From positions 124,001 through 188,000 of the forward strand of contig NZ_JAKUJY010000005.1 of NCBI RefSeq assembly GCF_022664535.1: a DNA stretch of 64,000 nucleotides, given 5' to 3'. Positions 8,529 to 20,400 of this stretch are shown piece by piece (position 1 is the stretch's first letter; each line of letters opens with the position of its first letter). The notes under the pieces were generated by a model. The model worked only from the letters and a program-made list of their open reading frames with translations, was not told the DNA's origin and made no database searches. Position numbers and translations under genes: made by a program. The DNA is from Sphingobium trunci. Its GTDB lineage: Bacteria; Pseudomonadota; Alphaproteobacteria; Sphingomonadales; Sphingomonadaceae.

Positions 8529-10535
8529 TCAGGCTCCCAACGCCGCGAGGGTGCGCGTGCGCTCTTCCTCGGTGCGCGTGACGACATCCTGCGGGATGTG
8601 GAAGTCGCGCTTGTAGTTGAAGGTGTGGCCGATCGCGACCGCGACGATCCCGACGAAGCTGAGGCCGGCAAGCCACCAGATGTACCAGATCAGCGCGAAG
8701 CCGCAGAGCGTCGCCAGACCCGCCAGGATCACGCCCGCGCCGGTGCTGCTCGGCATGTGGATCGGCTGGTAGCCGGAGAGCGGACGCTGATAGTTGTTCC
8801 GCTTCATGTCCGCCCACGTATCGGTGTCATAGACGACCGGCGTGAAGGCGAAATTATATTCCGGCGGGGGCGAGCTGGTCGCCCATTCCAGCGTGCGGCC
8901 GTTCCACGGATCGCCCGACACGTCCTTCAGCTCCTCGCGCTTCCAGATGGAGACCGCGAACTGGACCAGCATGGCGCCGATGCCCGCCGCGATGATGGCG
9001 GCGCCGATGGCGGCGATGATGAACCAGATGTGGATCGACGGATCGTCGAACACGCGCATGCGGCGGGTGACGCCCATCAGGCCGAGGATGTAGAGCGGGG
9101 CGAAGGCCAGCCAGAAGCCGACCTGCCAGCACCAGAAGCTCACCTTGCCCCAGAAGACGTTCAGCTTGAAGCCGAAGGCTTTGGGCCACCAATAGTTGAT
9201 CGCCGCGAACAGGCCGAACAGCACGCCGCCGATGATCACGTTATGGAAGTGCGCGATCAGGAACAGCGAGTTGTGCAGCACGAAGTCCGCGGGCGGGACC
9301 GCCAGCAGCACGCCGGTCATGCCGCCGACCGTGAAGGTCAGCATGAAGGCGACGGTCCACATCATCGGCAGCTCGAAACGGATCTTGCCGCGATACATGG
9401 TGAACAGCCAGTTGAACAGCTTGGCGCCCGTCGGGATCGAGATGATCATCGTCGTGATGCCGAAGAAGCTGTTGACGCTGGCGCCCGACCCCATGGTGAA
9501 GAAATGGTGCAGCCACACCAGATAAGACAGCACCATGATGCAGCAGGTGGCATAGACCATGGAGGTATAGCCGAACAGCCGCTTGCCCGAGAAGGTCGAG
9601 GTGACTTCGGAGAAGACGCCGAACAGCGGCAGGATGAGGATATAGACTTCCGGGTGGCCCCAGATCCAGATGAGGTTGACGTACATCATCGGATTGCCGC
9701 CGAAATCATTGGTGAAGAAGGCGGTGCCCGCATAGCGGTCGAGCGACAGCAGGACCAGCGTCGCGGTCAGGATCGGGAAGGACGCGACGATCAGGATGTT
9801 CGCGCAGAGCGAGGTCCAGGTGAACACCGGCATCTTCATCAGGGACATGCCCGGCGCGCGCATCTTCACGATGGTCGCGATCAGGTTGATGCCCGATAAT
9901 GTCGTGCCGACACCGGCCACCTGCAGCGCCCAGATATAATAGTCGACACCTGTGGCCGGGCTGTAGGCGATCCCCGAAAGCGGCGGATAGGCGAGCCAGC
10001 CGGTCTGGGCGAACTCGCCCAGGAACAGCGAACACATCACCAGCACCGCGCCGCCCGTGGTCATCCAGAAGGAGAAATTGTTGAGGAACGGGAACGACAC
10101 GTCGCGCGCGCCGATCTGCAACGGGACGATATAGTTCATCAGGCCGGTGATGAACGGCATCGCCACGAAGAAGATCATGATGACGCCGTGGGCGGTGAAC
10201 ACCTGGTCATAATGGTGGGCGTTGAGATAGCCCTCCGACCCGTTGAAGGCGAGCGCCTGCTGCAGTCGCATCATCACCGCGTCGGCAAAGCCGCGCAGGA
10301 ACATGATGAGGCCCAGCACCATGTACATGATGCCGATCTTCTTGTGATCGACGCTGGTGAACCACTCCTTCCAGAGATAGCCCCAGAGCCTGAAATAGGT
10401 GAGTGCCGCGACCACCGCCGCGCCGCCCAGCACCACCGCGACGAAGGTCGCGACGACGATGGGCTCATGCCATGGGAACGCATCCCATGTCAGACGACCG
10501 AAGATCATCTGCGTTGTTGTCATTGTGCCAGTCAT
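8529..10535 (-). CDS. cyoB: Cytochrome o ubiquinol oxidase subunit I
   Basis: Catalytic subunit of the proton-pumping quinol oxidase (668 residues, about fifteen membrane helices). It carries the low-spin heme region [11 protein letters not shown], the CuB/Tyr segment [12 protein letters not shown] with the cross-linking His-Tyr pair, the CuB dihistidine in WLHHFF, and the HFHNVI heme-ligand motif. It reduces oxygen with electrons from ubiquinol. The gene lies five bases after the cyoA stop. A second ATG four codons in is possible, but the first is nearest cyoA. Confidence 0.95.
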   Translation of the reverse strand: MTGTMTTTQMIFGRLTWDAFPWHEPIVVATFVAVVLGGAAVVAALTYFRLWGYLWKEWFTSVDHKKIGIMYMVLGLIMFLRGFADAVMMRLQQALAFNGSEGYLNAHHYDQVFTAHGVIMIFFVAMPFITGLMNYIVPLQIGARDVSFPFLNNFSFWMTTGGAVLVMCSLFLGEFAQTGWLAYPPLSGIAYSPATGVDYYIWALQVAGVGTTLSGINLIATIVKMRAPGMSLMKMPVFTWTSLCANILIVASFPILTATLVLLSLDRYAGTAFFTNDFGGNPMMYVNLIWIWGHPEVYILILPLFGVFSEVTSTFSGKRLFGYTSMVYATCCIMVLSYLVWLHHFFTMGSGASVNSFFGITTMIISIPTGAKLFNWLFTMYRGKIRFELPMMWTVAFMLTFTVGGMTGVLLAVPPADFVLHNSLFLIAHFHNVIIGGVLFGLFAAINYWWPKAFGFKLNVFWGKVSFWCWQVGFWLAFAPLYILGLMGVTRRMRVFDDPSIHIWFIIAAIGAAIIAAGIGAMLVQFAVSIWKREELKDVSGDPWNGRTLEWATSSPPPEYNFAFTPVVYDTDTWADMKRNNYQRPLSGYQPIHMPSSTGAGVILAGLATLCGFALIWYIWWLAGLSFVGIVAVAIGHTFNYKRDFHIPQDVVTRTEEERTRTLAALGA

Positions 10536-10540
10536 GGGCC

Positions 10541-11656
10541 TTACCGATGCTGCGCGTGCGCGTCAGCGCCGCTATGGGAGGAGTGATCGGGCGGAGTTTC
10601 CGTTGCGCCGGGTGCGTCGGGCGCGGTTTGCACGCCCTCGTTGCGCTCGGCCTGGTCGATCACATGGCTGTCGGGGAAGTCATATTTCAGGCCTTGGGTC
10701 TCGCGCGCCGATTCCTTGCCCGCGCCGCCCATCATGTTGACGTGCATCAGCTCGCCCATGCAGCGCTGGCCCGGCCTGGGGCAAAGGTTCACGACCGCGT
10801 CGAACAGCCTGGGCTCGACGGCGGAATAATAGGCGACCGGCGCCTTTTCGGACGGCTTGGCCAGGGTCAGATAATGGGCACGGTCGAGATCGGCGCCATC
10901 CGCCTTCACCTTCGCCACCCAGGCGTCGAAACCGGCCTTGTCCATCGCCTTGTAGCCAAAGCGCATATGGGTGAAGCCCGCGCCCGAATAGTTGGCGGAG
11001 AAGCCGACGCCCCCCACGGGCTTGTTGGCGACCGCATGGAGCTGCGTCTTCATGCCCGGCATGGCATAGATCTGCCCCGCCAGTTCGGGAATGTAGAAGC
11101 TGTTCATGACGGTCGAGGCGGTGATGTCGAAACGCACCGGCACATTGGTCGGCACGGCCAGTTCATTCACCGTCGCGATGCCCAGGTCGGGATAGATGAA
11201 CAGCCATTTCCAGTCGAGCGCGACCACTTGGACGGCCAGCGGCTTCACCCTGGGGTCGACCGCGGTCCTCGCGTCGATCCGGTCGAGCGGACGATAGGGG
11301 TCCAGCTTGTGCGTGCTCACCCAGGTCAGCGCGCCCAGGCAGATGATGATCAGCAGCGGCGCCGACCAGATCAGCAGTTCCAGCTTGGTCGAATGATCCC
11401 AGTCGGGATCATAGTCCTGTTCGGCCGCCTTGTTCGCCGCGCGGTAGCGCCACGCGAACCAGACGACCATCGCCATGACGGGTATGACGATCAGCAGCAT
11501 CAGCGCGGTCGAGATCAGGATCAGATCGCGCTGCTGCACCGCAATATCGCCCGACGGGTTCATCACGACCCAGTTGCAGCCCGCCAGCGGCGCCGCAAGG
11601 ATCGGAGCGGACCAGCGGAAAATCCGGGTCCTGAGGGGGGAGGAGGGGTGTGACAT
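10541..11656 (-). CDS. cyoA: Cytochrome o ubiquinol oxidase subunit II (lipoprotein)
   Basis: Subunit II, 371 residues from the chosen ATG. A signal sequence ends in the lipobox LAGC with Cys27 as lipidation site. Two membrane helices (residues ~45-65 and ~95-115) follow, then the periplasmic cupredoxin-like domain without the CuA ligands of cytochrome c oxidases, as in CyoA. A frame extension upstream to 11725 is rejected because it would displace the signal sequence. This is the first gene of the cyo-SURF1-regBA cluster, so its promoter should lie between 11657 and the divergent MFS gene; I see no confident -35/-10 box there. Confidence 0.9.
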   Translation of the reverse strand: MSHPSSPLRTRIFRWSAPILAAPLAGCNWVVMNPSGDIAVQQRDLILISTALMLLIVIPVMAMVVWFAWRYRAANKAAEQDYDPDWDHSTKLELLIWSAPLLIIICLGALTWVSTHKLDPYRPLDRIDARTAVDPRVKPLAVQVVALDWKWLFIYPDLGIATVNELAVPTNVPVRFDITASTVMNSFYIPELAGQIYAMPGMKTQLHAVANKPVGGVGFSANYSGAGFTHMRFGYKAMDKAGFDAWVAKVKADGADLDRAHYLTLAKPSEKAPVAYYSAVEPRLFDAVVNLCPRPGQRCMGELMHVNMMGGAGKESARETQGLKYDFPDSHVIDQAERNEGVQTAPDAPGATETPPDHSSHSGADAHAQHR

Positions 11657-11847
11657 GGGCGCGCGCCTAACGCGTTCGCACGGAGTCGGACAGTGGGCAA
11701 TTTGTCCCATTGTGCGCAGATGCAAAAAATGATCTTGATGTGGGATACTGCTTAGACTCTGCGGCTTTTCTGTTATGCTGCGATTTACTGGCCACCGGCA
11801 GACCAGAAGAGAGACGCCCCGGTGGCTTTGCCAAGGAGCGGATGCCT

Positions 11848-13179
11848 ATGAGTTCACAGGCCATAAATTTCTCGTCCCGGCCATTGGAGGACGATGCGCG
11901 GCTGATCAACGCGCGCGACCACAAGATTGCGCCGGGTGATATTTCCATCGGGGTGATCATCGGTCGCACCTCTGAATTTTTCGATTTCTTCGTCTACGCC
12001 ATCGCTTCGGTCATCGTGTTCCCAAGCCTGGTGTTTCCCTATGTGGATGCGCTGACGGGCACCCTCTATTCCTTCGCGATTTTCGCGGTCGCCTTCATCA
12101 CCCGCCCGATCGGCTCGCTGATCTTCATGGCCATCGACCGCCGCTATGGACGTGGTACGAAATTGACCGCCGCTTTGTTCCTGCTGGGCGGTTCGACCGC
12201 ATCGATCGCCTTCATGCCGGGATATGCGACCATTGGCCATTATGCAGCGGTCGTACTGGTCATTTTGCGCGCCGCGCAGGGACTGGCGCTGGGCGGAACC
12301 TGGGACGGCCTCGCCTCGCTCCTGTCGCTGAACGCGCCCCAGCACCAGCGCGGCTGGTACGCCATGGTGCCGCAACTGGGCGCCCCGCTGGCGCTGCTGG
12401 TGGCGAGCGGCCTGTTCGCCTTCTTCCTGATGACGCTCTCGCGCGCGGACTTCCTCGACTGGGGCTGGCGCTATCCCTTCTTCGTCGCCTTCGCGATCAA
12501 CGTGGTGGCGCTGTTCGCCCGCCTGCGCATCGTGGTGACGCATGAATTCGAGCGCCTGTTCGAACAGAAGGACCTGCAACCCTCCGAAGTGCTGCCCACC
12601 GTGAAGAAGGAAGGCCGCAACATCATCATCGGCGCCTTCGCCCCGCTGGCCAGCTTCGCGCTGTTCCACATGGTGACGGTGTTCCCGTTGAGCTGGGTGG
12701 CCCTCTTCACCAAACAGCCGCTCGAACGCTTCCTCATCATCGAGATGATCGGCGCGTCGGTTGGCCTGCTCGCCATCGTCGTGTCCGGCTTCGTCGCCGA
12801 CCAGATCGGCCGCCGCTCGCTGCTCGCATGGTCGGCGCTCGGCATCGCGATCTTCAGCGTCATGGCGCCGCTGCTGCTGACCGGCGGGGATCTGGGCGAA
12901 GTCGCCTTCATGATCCTGGGCTTCATGCTGCTGGGCCTCGCCTTCGGCCAGTCGTCGGGCGTGGTCGCCTCCAACTTCGCGACGGAGGCGCGCTATACCG
13001 GCTCGGCCCTGACGTCCGACCTGGCATGGCTGGTCGGCGCGGGCTTCGCCCCGCTGGTGGCGCTGCTGCTGTCGGTGAAGTTCGGCCTGGCCGCTTCGGG
13101 CATCTACCTGCTGTCCGGCGCGCTGGCGACCATGGTGGCGCTGTATATCAACAAGGAACTGGCCGCCCGCGACCGCTAG
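11848..13179 (+). CDS. MFS transporter, metabolite:H+ symporter-like
   Basis: About 443 residues with twelve predicted membrane segments. The N-terminal GRTSEFFDFFVYA helix and the loop DRRYGRGTKL are typical of the MHS/sugar-porter side of the major facilitator superfamily; a matching loop DQIGRRSLL occurs in the second half. An AAGGAG ribosome site at 11833-11838 favours the ATG at 11848; the ATG at 11842 is only three bases from it. Transcribed away from cyoA. Its substrate cannot be told from sequence. Confidence 0.8.
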   Translation: MSSQAINFSSRPLEDDARLINARDHKIAPGDISIGVIIGRTSEFFDFFVYAIASVIVFPSLVFPYVDALTGTLYSFAIFAVAFITRPIGSLIFMAIDRRYGRGTKLTAALFLLGGSTASIAFMPGYATIGHYAAVVLVILRAAQGLALGGTWDGLASLLSLNAPQHQRGWYAMVPQLGAPLALLVASGLFAFFLMTLSRADFLDWGWRYPFFVAFAINVVALFARLRIVVTHEFERLFEQKDLQPSEVLPTVKKEGRNIIIGAFAPLASFALFHMVTVFPLSWVALFTKQPLERFLIIEMIGASVGLLAIVVSGFVADQIGRRSLLAWSALGIAIFSVMAPLLLTGGDLGEVAFMILGFMLLGLAFGQSSGVVASNFATEARYTGSALTSDLAWLVGAGFAPLVALLLSVKFGLAASGIYLLSGALATMVALYINKELAARDR

Positions 13180-13182
13180 AGC

Positions 13183-13278
13183 ATTTTCGAAGCAGGCGGC
13201 ATCACCTGCTGGCTCGGAAGATGTGGCAACAAGGACAAATGGAGCATGATCCGGTTCGACTCGACCGGATCATGCTCC
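13183..13278. repeat. Structured intergenic element with strong hairpin
   Basis: Between the convergent MFS and glycosyltransferase genes lies a segment made of nested inverted repeats. First comes GCAGG/CCTGC with an imperfect outer stem (about 13186-13235), then a perfect 15-base stem at 13241-13255 and 13264-13278 (GGAGCATGATCCGGT and its complement) around an eight-base loop. It could terminate both genes. The opening AGAGCATTTTCGAAGCAGG resembles short repeats scattered in sphingomonad genomes, so I call it a probable dispersed element. Confidence 0.6.
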
Positions 13279-13285
13279 AGCCCTC

Positions 13286-14161
13286 TCACAATCTCTGCGC
13301 CCTCTGCCGAGAGGATCGACAGGAGGCCCGCATCCGGGCCAGGGCCTTCCGGTCGAACCATCCGGCGGGCAAGGGCCGCGGCGTAAAGCGCGGCAGCCAT
13401 TCGCCGTAAAGCGCATCCATCCGCGCCGGCAGCCCCGACACGCCCTCGCGCTCCATGATGTCGGAAATGATCCGGTTCTGGAAAAAGCGCACCGAATAGT
13501 TGGTCATGCGCTTATATTGCATGCGCCATGTGGAGGGGCGCCACAGGCTCACCGCCTCGCAGCGAAAGCCCGCCGCCTCGCAGGCCAGCACCCGTTCCCG
13601 CTCCCAGTCGGCATCGCGTCCCAGATCGGTATGCGCCCAGGCCGCGACCAGTCCGTCGTCGCCGATCAGATCGTCCGGCAACCGCAATCCCCGCGCGCGG
13701 ATCGCCGCCACGAACCGTCCCGACAAGGCATAAAGATCGCCGAACAGGCCGCGTTCCTCGCGCAGGCCTTGCCGGTAAAACTCCACCGATCGCCCATTGA
13801 CCGGCATCCCCGCCGCCGCATGGGCGCCCGGCCGCGCCGCCAGATCAGCCACCAGCGCATCGATCGACCCCGCGACGATCTCCGCATCCCCGTCCATGCA
13901 GATCACCGCATCCTCGCCGCCCGGCAGCAGATCATGGACAAAATGGTTCCACGTCCGCGACTTGCCCCCGGCGGCGATGTCATGGACGATGACGTTCGCG
14001 CGCCCGCCCGCCGCCGCCCGCGCCCGCGCCACGGTCAGGTCCGTCGACCCGTTCACCAGCACATGGAAAACCGTATCCGCCCGGTCCAGCGGCAGCGAAG
14101 CGAGGCACGGCCCGATCCGCCCTTCCTCCTGATGCGCGAAGATGCCGACCGCGACGCCCAT
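13286..14161 (-). CDS. Family 2-like glycosyltransferase
   Basis: A 291-residue GT-A type protein. The N-terminus has VAVGIFAHQEEGRIGPCLAS, the start of a nucleotide-binding fold, and the metal-binding DxD-like motif appears as CMDGDAE. A basic C-terminal part (RMQYKRMTNYSVRFFQNRII) may contact membrane or acceptor. No signal peptide is seen, so it should act in the cytoplasm. It starts six bases from the amt-like stop in the same direction. Donor and acceptor are unknown. Confidence 0.72.
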   Translation of the reverse strand: MGVAVGIFAHQEEGRIGPCLASLPLDRADTVFHVLVNGSTDLTVARARAAAGGRANVIVHDIAAGGKSRTWNHFVHDLLPGGEDAVICMDGDAEIVAGSIDALVADLAARPGAHAAAGMPVNGRSVEFYRQGLREERGLFGDLYALSGRFVAAIRARGLRLPDDLIGDDGLVAAWAHTDLGRDADWERERVLACEAAGFRCEAVSLWRPSTWRMQYKRMTNYSVRFFQNRIISDIMEREGVSGLPARMDALYGEWLPRFTPRPLPAGWFDRKALARMRASCRSSRQRAQRL

Positions 14162-14167
14162 GGCCGG

Positions 14168-15433
14168 TCAGCGGAAATCCCAGCCCTGCTGGCCCAGCAG
14201 CGCCAGGTCCAGCCCTTCGGCCTCCTGCTGCGCGCCGACCCGCGCGGGCACCACCGCCGACAGGATCAGCGCGATGATCGCCGATCCGACCATGGCCCAA
14301 AGCCCCACCACCGCGATCCCGATGGCCTGCGCCACGAAAGCGCTGCCCAGGCCGATTCCCGCCGCGAAGCCGACCCCGCCCAGCACCGGCAGGACGAAGG
14401 GCAGCAGCAGCAGCGTCCCGGTCAGCCCGCCCAGCCCATGGATGACGAAGACGTCCGCGGCATCGTCGATCCGGCCGGACAGCAGCGCCTTGGCCCCCCG
14501 CGCCACGGCCGCCGCCAGCAGGCCGATCGCCATCGCGCCTGCCGTTCCGACCAGCGCGGCGGAGGCCGAAATCGCGACCAGCCCCGCCATTGCGCCCGAC
14601 ACCACGCCCATCGCCGTCACCCGTCCGCCCAGGAAACGCTCGACCGCCATCCATCCCAGCGCCCCGGCGCAGGCGGCGAAATGGCCGTTCAACAGGGCGG
14701 TCGCGGCATCGTCGGTGGCGCCCAGCACCCATCCGCCGACGATCCCGGCCCAGCCGATCCACAGCAGCGCTCCACCCGCCAGCGCCAGGACCGGCGCATG
14801 ACCGGCGGTCGCGTTCCGCCGCCGGCCGACGATCAGCAACAGGCTCAGGGCCGAAAAACCGGCGCACAGATGCACCACCAGCGCGCCGGAAAAATCCATC
14901 ACGCCGATCCGCCCCAGCCAGCCGCCACCCCAGACCCAATGCACCACCGGCGCATAGACCAGCAGCAGCCAGAGCGCGGCGAACAGCGCCATCCATCCGG
15001 TCCGCACCCGTTCCGCCACGGCGCCCGGCAACAGGCAGGCGGCGAAGATCGCCAGCGCCATCTGGAACAGGGCAAAGGCCGATTCCGGCACGGTCAGCCC
15101 CTCGCGCAGCGCCGCCAGATCGGCGAGAAACAGATGCGCCCGCCCGCCCAGCCAGCCGCTGCCGGGCGCATAGGCCAGGCTGTAACCGGCCATCCCCCAG
15201 AGCAGCGAGACGAGGGCGGCCACCACCAGCCCCTGCATGACGATGGAAAGCGCGCCGCGCACATGCACCAGCCCCGCATGCCGCAGCGCCAGCCCCGGCA
15301 GGGCCGCCAGCAGCACCAGCAGGCTGCACAGCATCACCCACGCCGTATCCCCGCTGTCGGCCACCGCAACCTGCGCCAGCGCCGGCTGGGGAATGGCGGC
15401 CGCAAGAAGGGCAAGGGCAGGAAAACGCTTCAT
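14168..15433 (-). CDS. amt: Divergent Amt/MEP/Rh ammonium transporter family protein
   Basis: 421 residues with a signal peptide (cleavage after ALA-20) and about eleven membrane helices. The pore twin histidines are kept as His188 (DFSGALVVH) and His332 (VFVIHGLGG), as are Asp180 and Trp168. By eye against E. coli AmtB, however, both Phe-gate positions change: F107 to Leu127 and F215 to Ile231 (GWAGIVGG in place of GWFGFNAG). The C-terminal tail EGLDLALLGQQGWDF resembles the PII-contacting tail. No glnK-like gene is adjacent. Family is secure; substrate and gating are uncertain. Confidence 0.8.
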   Translation of the reverse strand: MKRFPALALLAAAIPQPALAQVAVADSGDTAWVMLCSLLVLLAALPGLALRHAGLVHVRGALSIVMQGLVVAALVSLLWGMAGYSLAYAPGSGWLGGRAHLFLADLAALREGLTVPESAFALFQMALAIFAACLLPGAVAERVRTGWMALFAALWLLLVYAPVVHWVWGGGWLGRIGVMDFSGALVVHLCAGFSALSLLLIVGRRRNATAGHAPVLALAGGALLWIGWAGIVGGWVLGATDDAATALLNGHFAACAGALGWMAVERFLGGRVTAMGVVSGAMAGLVAISASAALVGTAGAMAIGLLAAAVARGAKALLSGRIDDAADVFVIHGLGGLTGTLLLLPFVLPVLGGVGFAAGIGLGSAFVAQAIGIAVVGLWAMVGSAIIALILSAVVPARVGAQQEAEGLDLALLGQQGWDFR

Positions 15434-15551
15434 TCCGCCGCTCTACCCCCTGCAAGTAAAGACTTGGCTAACCCTGAAAAGCCGATACCAGCAGACGACT
15501 TGCAGTCGGCTAATGGCTTTGACGGATTCCGCAAAAGCCGCAGAGTCTTTG

Positions 15552-15956
15552 TCACCTCTCCAAAATGCTCTTCCACCACCTATGGCCAAGGGGAAAAGGA
15601 CCGGGAGGTTCAAAGAAAACGATGACAGTGGAATCGGCGGGATTTCCATGAAAACCTCCAAAGACTGTCAGCGCCTCGATAATGATAGCGTCTGTCTCGT
15701 CTCGATCATGTCCTGGAATTATTCCACGTAATGATCTGATCAGATGAATCGCGGGCTTCGCGATCTCCGGGTTTAAACGACGCCATTCGTTGATAAAATC
15801 CTGTTCCCAAACGGTTTCAAAGAAAACTCTGATGCCGTTCGGGCAAAGGATCCACCAATTTTGAAGTCCGTCGGGATGCGTAGGTCCGGAGATCAATTCC
15901 AAGCCACGCTCGGGATCGAAGGTGCGGCGTTGTGCAGGGTCAGCGATGAAGGCCAT
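15552..15956 (-). CDS. Hypothetical protein in AT-richer patch
   Basis: I do not recognise this gene. From the ATG at 15956 it would give about 134 residues, rich in aromatic and Pro residues, with segments such as LQNWWILCPNGIRVFFETVW and a C-terminal FFEPPGPFPLGHRWWK. The frame is open further, to 16136, but the upstream part looks less protein-like. Base composition is more AT-rich than its neighbours, which suggests acquired DNA. No signal peptide or membrane segment is obvious. It could be a cargo gene or a decaying ORF. Confidence 0.45.
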   Translation of the reverse strand: MAFIADPAQRRTFDPERGLELISGPTHPDGLQNWWILCPNGIRVFFETVWEQDFINEWRRLNPEIAKPAIHLIRSLRGIIPGHDRDETDAIIIEALTVFGGFHGNPADSTVIVFFEPPGPFPLGHRWWKSILER

Positions 15957-16101
15957 AAGCTCATTTTTTCTACAGCGAGCTATAACACTACGTCTGCTTG
16001 GTAAAATTTTGGCGACTATGTAGTTTACAAACCAACACGTTGTTTCGAAGACGAACATCCGGTAAAAGATGCGCCGGAAGGTCGTGGATGCCCTGTTAGG
16101 A

Positions 16102-16356
16102 TCAGGGATTCGGGTACAGGCCATGGGGATACGCAAGACGGCGCGGTTTGCCTCGGCTTACTGCTCCTATCTGCAGTCGTCTTAAAGCCTCCGCCAGCCG
16201 CTGCTGGCCCGCGACCTTCTGCTGGCTCGGCTTCTCCACCGGCTTATGCTTCACGACCTTGGCAAGCCTCTCCTTGAAGTGCTGCGGATCGTCGTCCGTC
16301 TCCGCACCCGCTTCGCAATGATCTGGTCTAAGTTTATCAGCTTTACGAATGGCCCC
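16102..16356 (-). pseudogene. Possible remnant of a small conserved gene
   Basis: This stretch reads, on the minus strand, as a basic segment containing DDDPQHFKERLAKVVKHKP followed by VEKPSQQKVAGQQRL. It resembles the conserved end of small proteins whose sequence has a D-D-P-x-x-F-x-E-x-L-x-K pattern. The part before it has no plausible start and the part after it drifts, so it looks like a gene remnant in the same AT-richer patch. No function can be given. Confidence 0.25.
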
Positions 16357-17051
16357 TAATAGGCATCCCCGCCGCAACTGATCCGCCCGGTCCCCCGATT
16401 GTCGACGCTGCACGCCGCCTTGCCCGCCACCGTCACGTCCCCGGAGCCGGAGGCGGCGATCTTCGCGCTCACCTCGGCCGTCACCACCACATTGCCCGGC
16501 CCGTCATTCGCCACCGAAAGCTGCCGCACCCGCAGGCCGTCGGCGGCGACCGCGCCCGGCCCGTTCACCCGGATATTCGCCATCCCGGCCCGTCCCGCCA
16601 GTTGCGCCCGCCCGGCGCCCGCCACGCCCAGGTTGAGCTGGTCCAGATCGATCACCGCCACGCTCACATCGCCATTGCCGCCCAATATGATCTCGCCGCG
16701 CAGCCCCTTCATCCGGCTGACCGACACCGATCCGCCGCCGGTCAGCACCACGCGCCCCAGATCGCCGGTCGACAGCCGCAGCACGGCCCGCCCGCCCGAT
16801 TTGTCCCCCGGTTGCGCCCGCTGCATCGTCACGGCCAGCACCCGTCCGGACACGTCCAGCTTCAGCCGGTCGAGCAGCTTCTGGTCCCCATCGGCCCGCG
16901 CCGAAGCGCCCGCGCCGGTCGTGACGATCACCTCGACCGGCGCATCCACCCGGATCGCGTCGAAGCTGGTGACGGTAAAACCCCGCGTCGCCGCTCCGGC
17001 GGGCGCCGCCAGCAGCATCGCGGTCATGAAGAGGATGGGACGCAGCGGCAC
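16356..17051 (-). CDS. Exported DUF2807 (GIN-domain) protein
   Basis: 231 residues with a signal peptide (VPLRPILFMTAMLLAAPAGAA) followed by a repetitive right-handed beta-helix-like body typical of DUF2807 head-GIN proteins: FDAIRVDAPVEVIVTTG, then repeated short strands with Gly/Asn turns such as GGNGDVSV and GAGRAQLAG. The GTG start at 17051 is chosen for the AGGAG site six bases upstream; an earlier ATG lacks one and would disrupt the signal peptide. Two Cys near the end may form a disulfide. The biochemical role of the family is not known. Confidence 0.8.
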   Translation of the reverse strand: MPLRPILFMTAMLLAAPAGAATRGFTVTSFDAIRVDAPVEVIVTTGAGASARADGDQKLLDRLKLDVSGRVLAVTMQRAQPGDKSGGRAVLRLSTGDLGRVVLTGGGSVSVSRMKGLRGEIILGGNGDVSVAVIDLDQLNLGVAGAGRAQLAGRAGMANIRVNGPGAVAADGLRVRQLSVANDGPGNVVVTAEVSAKIAASGSGDVTVAGKAACSVDNRGTGRISCGGDAY

Positions 17052-17164
17052 GGCAAGCTCCTGACATAATGCCCTCGCAGCAAAGCATATTGGCGATGGG
17101 GGTTCCAACCCCTCTTGTTCGTCGCGCGGGATGGGGCAAGATCGTCACGCTTCGACAAAGGGAT

Positions 17165-19796
<2,632 letters not shown>

Positions 19797-19797
19797 C

Positions 19798-20376
19798 ATG
19801 ACCGATCATCCCGAAACGACCATCCTGCCCTTCAACGGCAAGACCCCGAAAATCCACCCCAGCGCCTTCATCGCGCCGGGCTGCCGGATCATCGGCGATG
19901 TGGAGATCGGTCCCGATGTCAGCATCTGGTATAATTGCGTGATCCGCGCCGACGTGAACTTCATCCATATCGGCGCACGCACCAATATCCAAGACGGCAC
20001 GGTCGTCCATTGCGACAGCCCCGGCGACCATATCGACGGGCGCCCGTCCGAAGGCTGGCCGACGATCATCGGCGAGGATGTGCTGATCGGCCATATGGCG
20101 ATGATTCACGGCTGCGTGCTGAAGGATCGCGCCTTTGTCGGCCTGGGCACCATCGTCATGAGCGGCTGTACGATCGAAAGCGACGCCATGCTCGCGGCGG
20201 GCGCGCTGCTCTCGCCGGGCCGGACCGTCCCGCACCGCCAGCTCTGGGCGGGCCGCCCGGCCAAATATATGCGGGACCTGCCGGACGAGGCGCTGATCGA
20301 CATGCGCGAAGGCGTCGAACATTATGTCCATAACGGGAAGGCGCACAAAGGCGCCGTCAAGGCGGCGTCCGCCTGA
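19798..20376 (+). CDS. Gamma-carbonic anhydrase-like hexapeptide-repeat protein
   Basis: 192 residues of left-handed beta-helix hexapeptide repeats (IIGDVEIGPDVSIWYNCVIR and onward) closed by a C-terminal helix. The three metal-binding histidines of the gamma-carbonic-anhydrase/YrdA/PaaY group are in place: His in GTVVHCDS and the pair in IGHMAMIHGC. Hydration of CO2 is possible but many family members are inactive. It begins one base after hemB and is likely expressed with it. Confidence 0.88.
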   Translation: MTDHPETTILPFNGKTPKIHPSAFIAPGCRIIGDVEIGPDVSIWYNCVIRADVNFIHIGARTNIQDGTVVHCDSPGDHIDGRPSEGWPTIIGEDVLIGHMAMIHGCVLKDRAFVGLGTIVMSGCTIESDAMLAAGALLSPGRTVPHRQLWAGRPAKYMRDLPDEALIDMREGVEHYVHNGKAHKGAVKAASA

Positions 20377-20400
20377 CCGCCTACGCTCTTGCGGGGCGGA

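Noticed and set aside
11657..11847. A clear -35/-10 promoter between cyoA and the MFS gene
   Set aside because: Candidate TTGATG and TATGCT boxes do not have convincing spacing or partners, so I report none.
13517..15625. A 700-codon open frame on the plus strand opposite the glycosyltransferase and amt genes
   Set aside because: Low-complexity Arg/His/Gln/Pro composition; the minus strand carries clear Amt and GT motifs.
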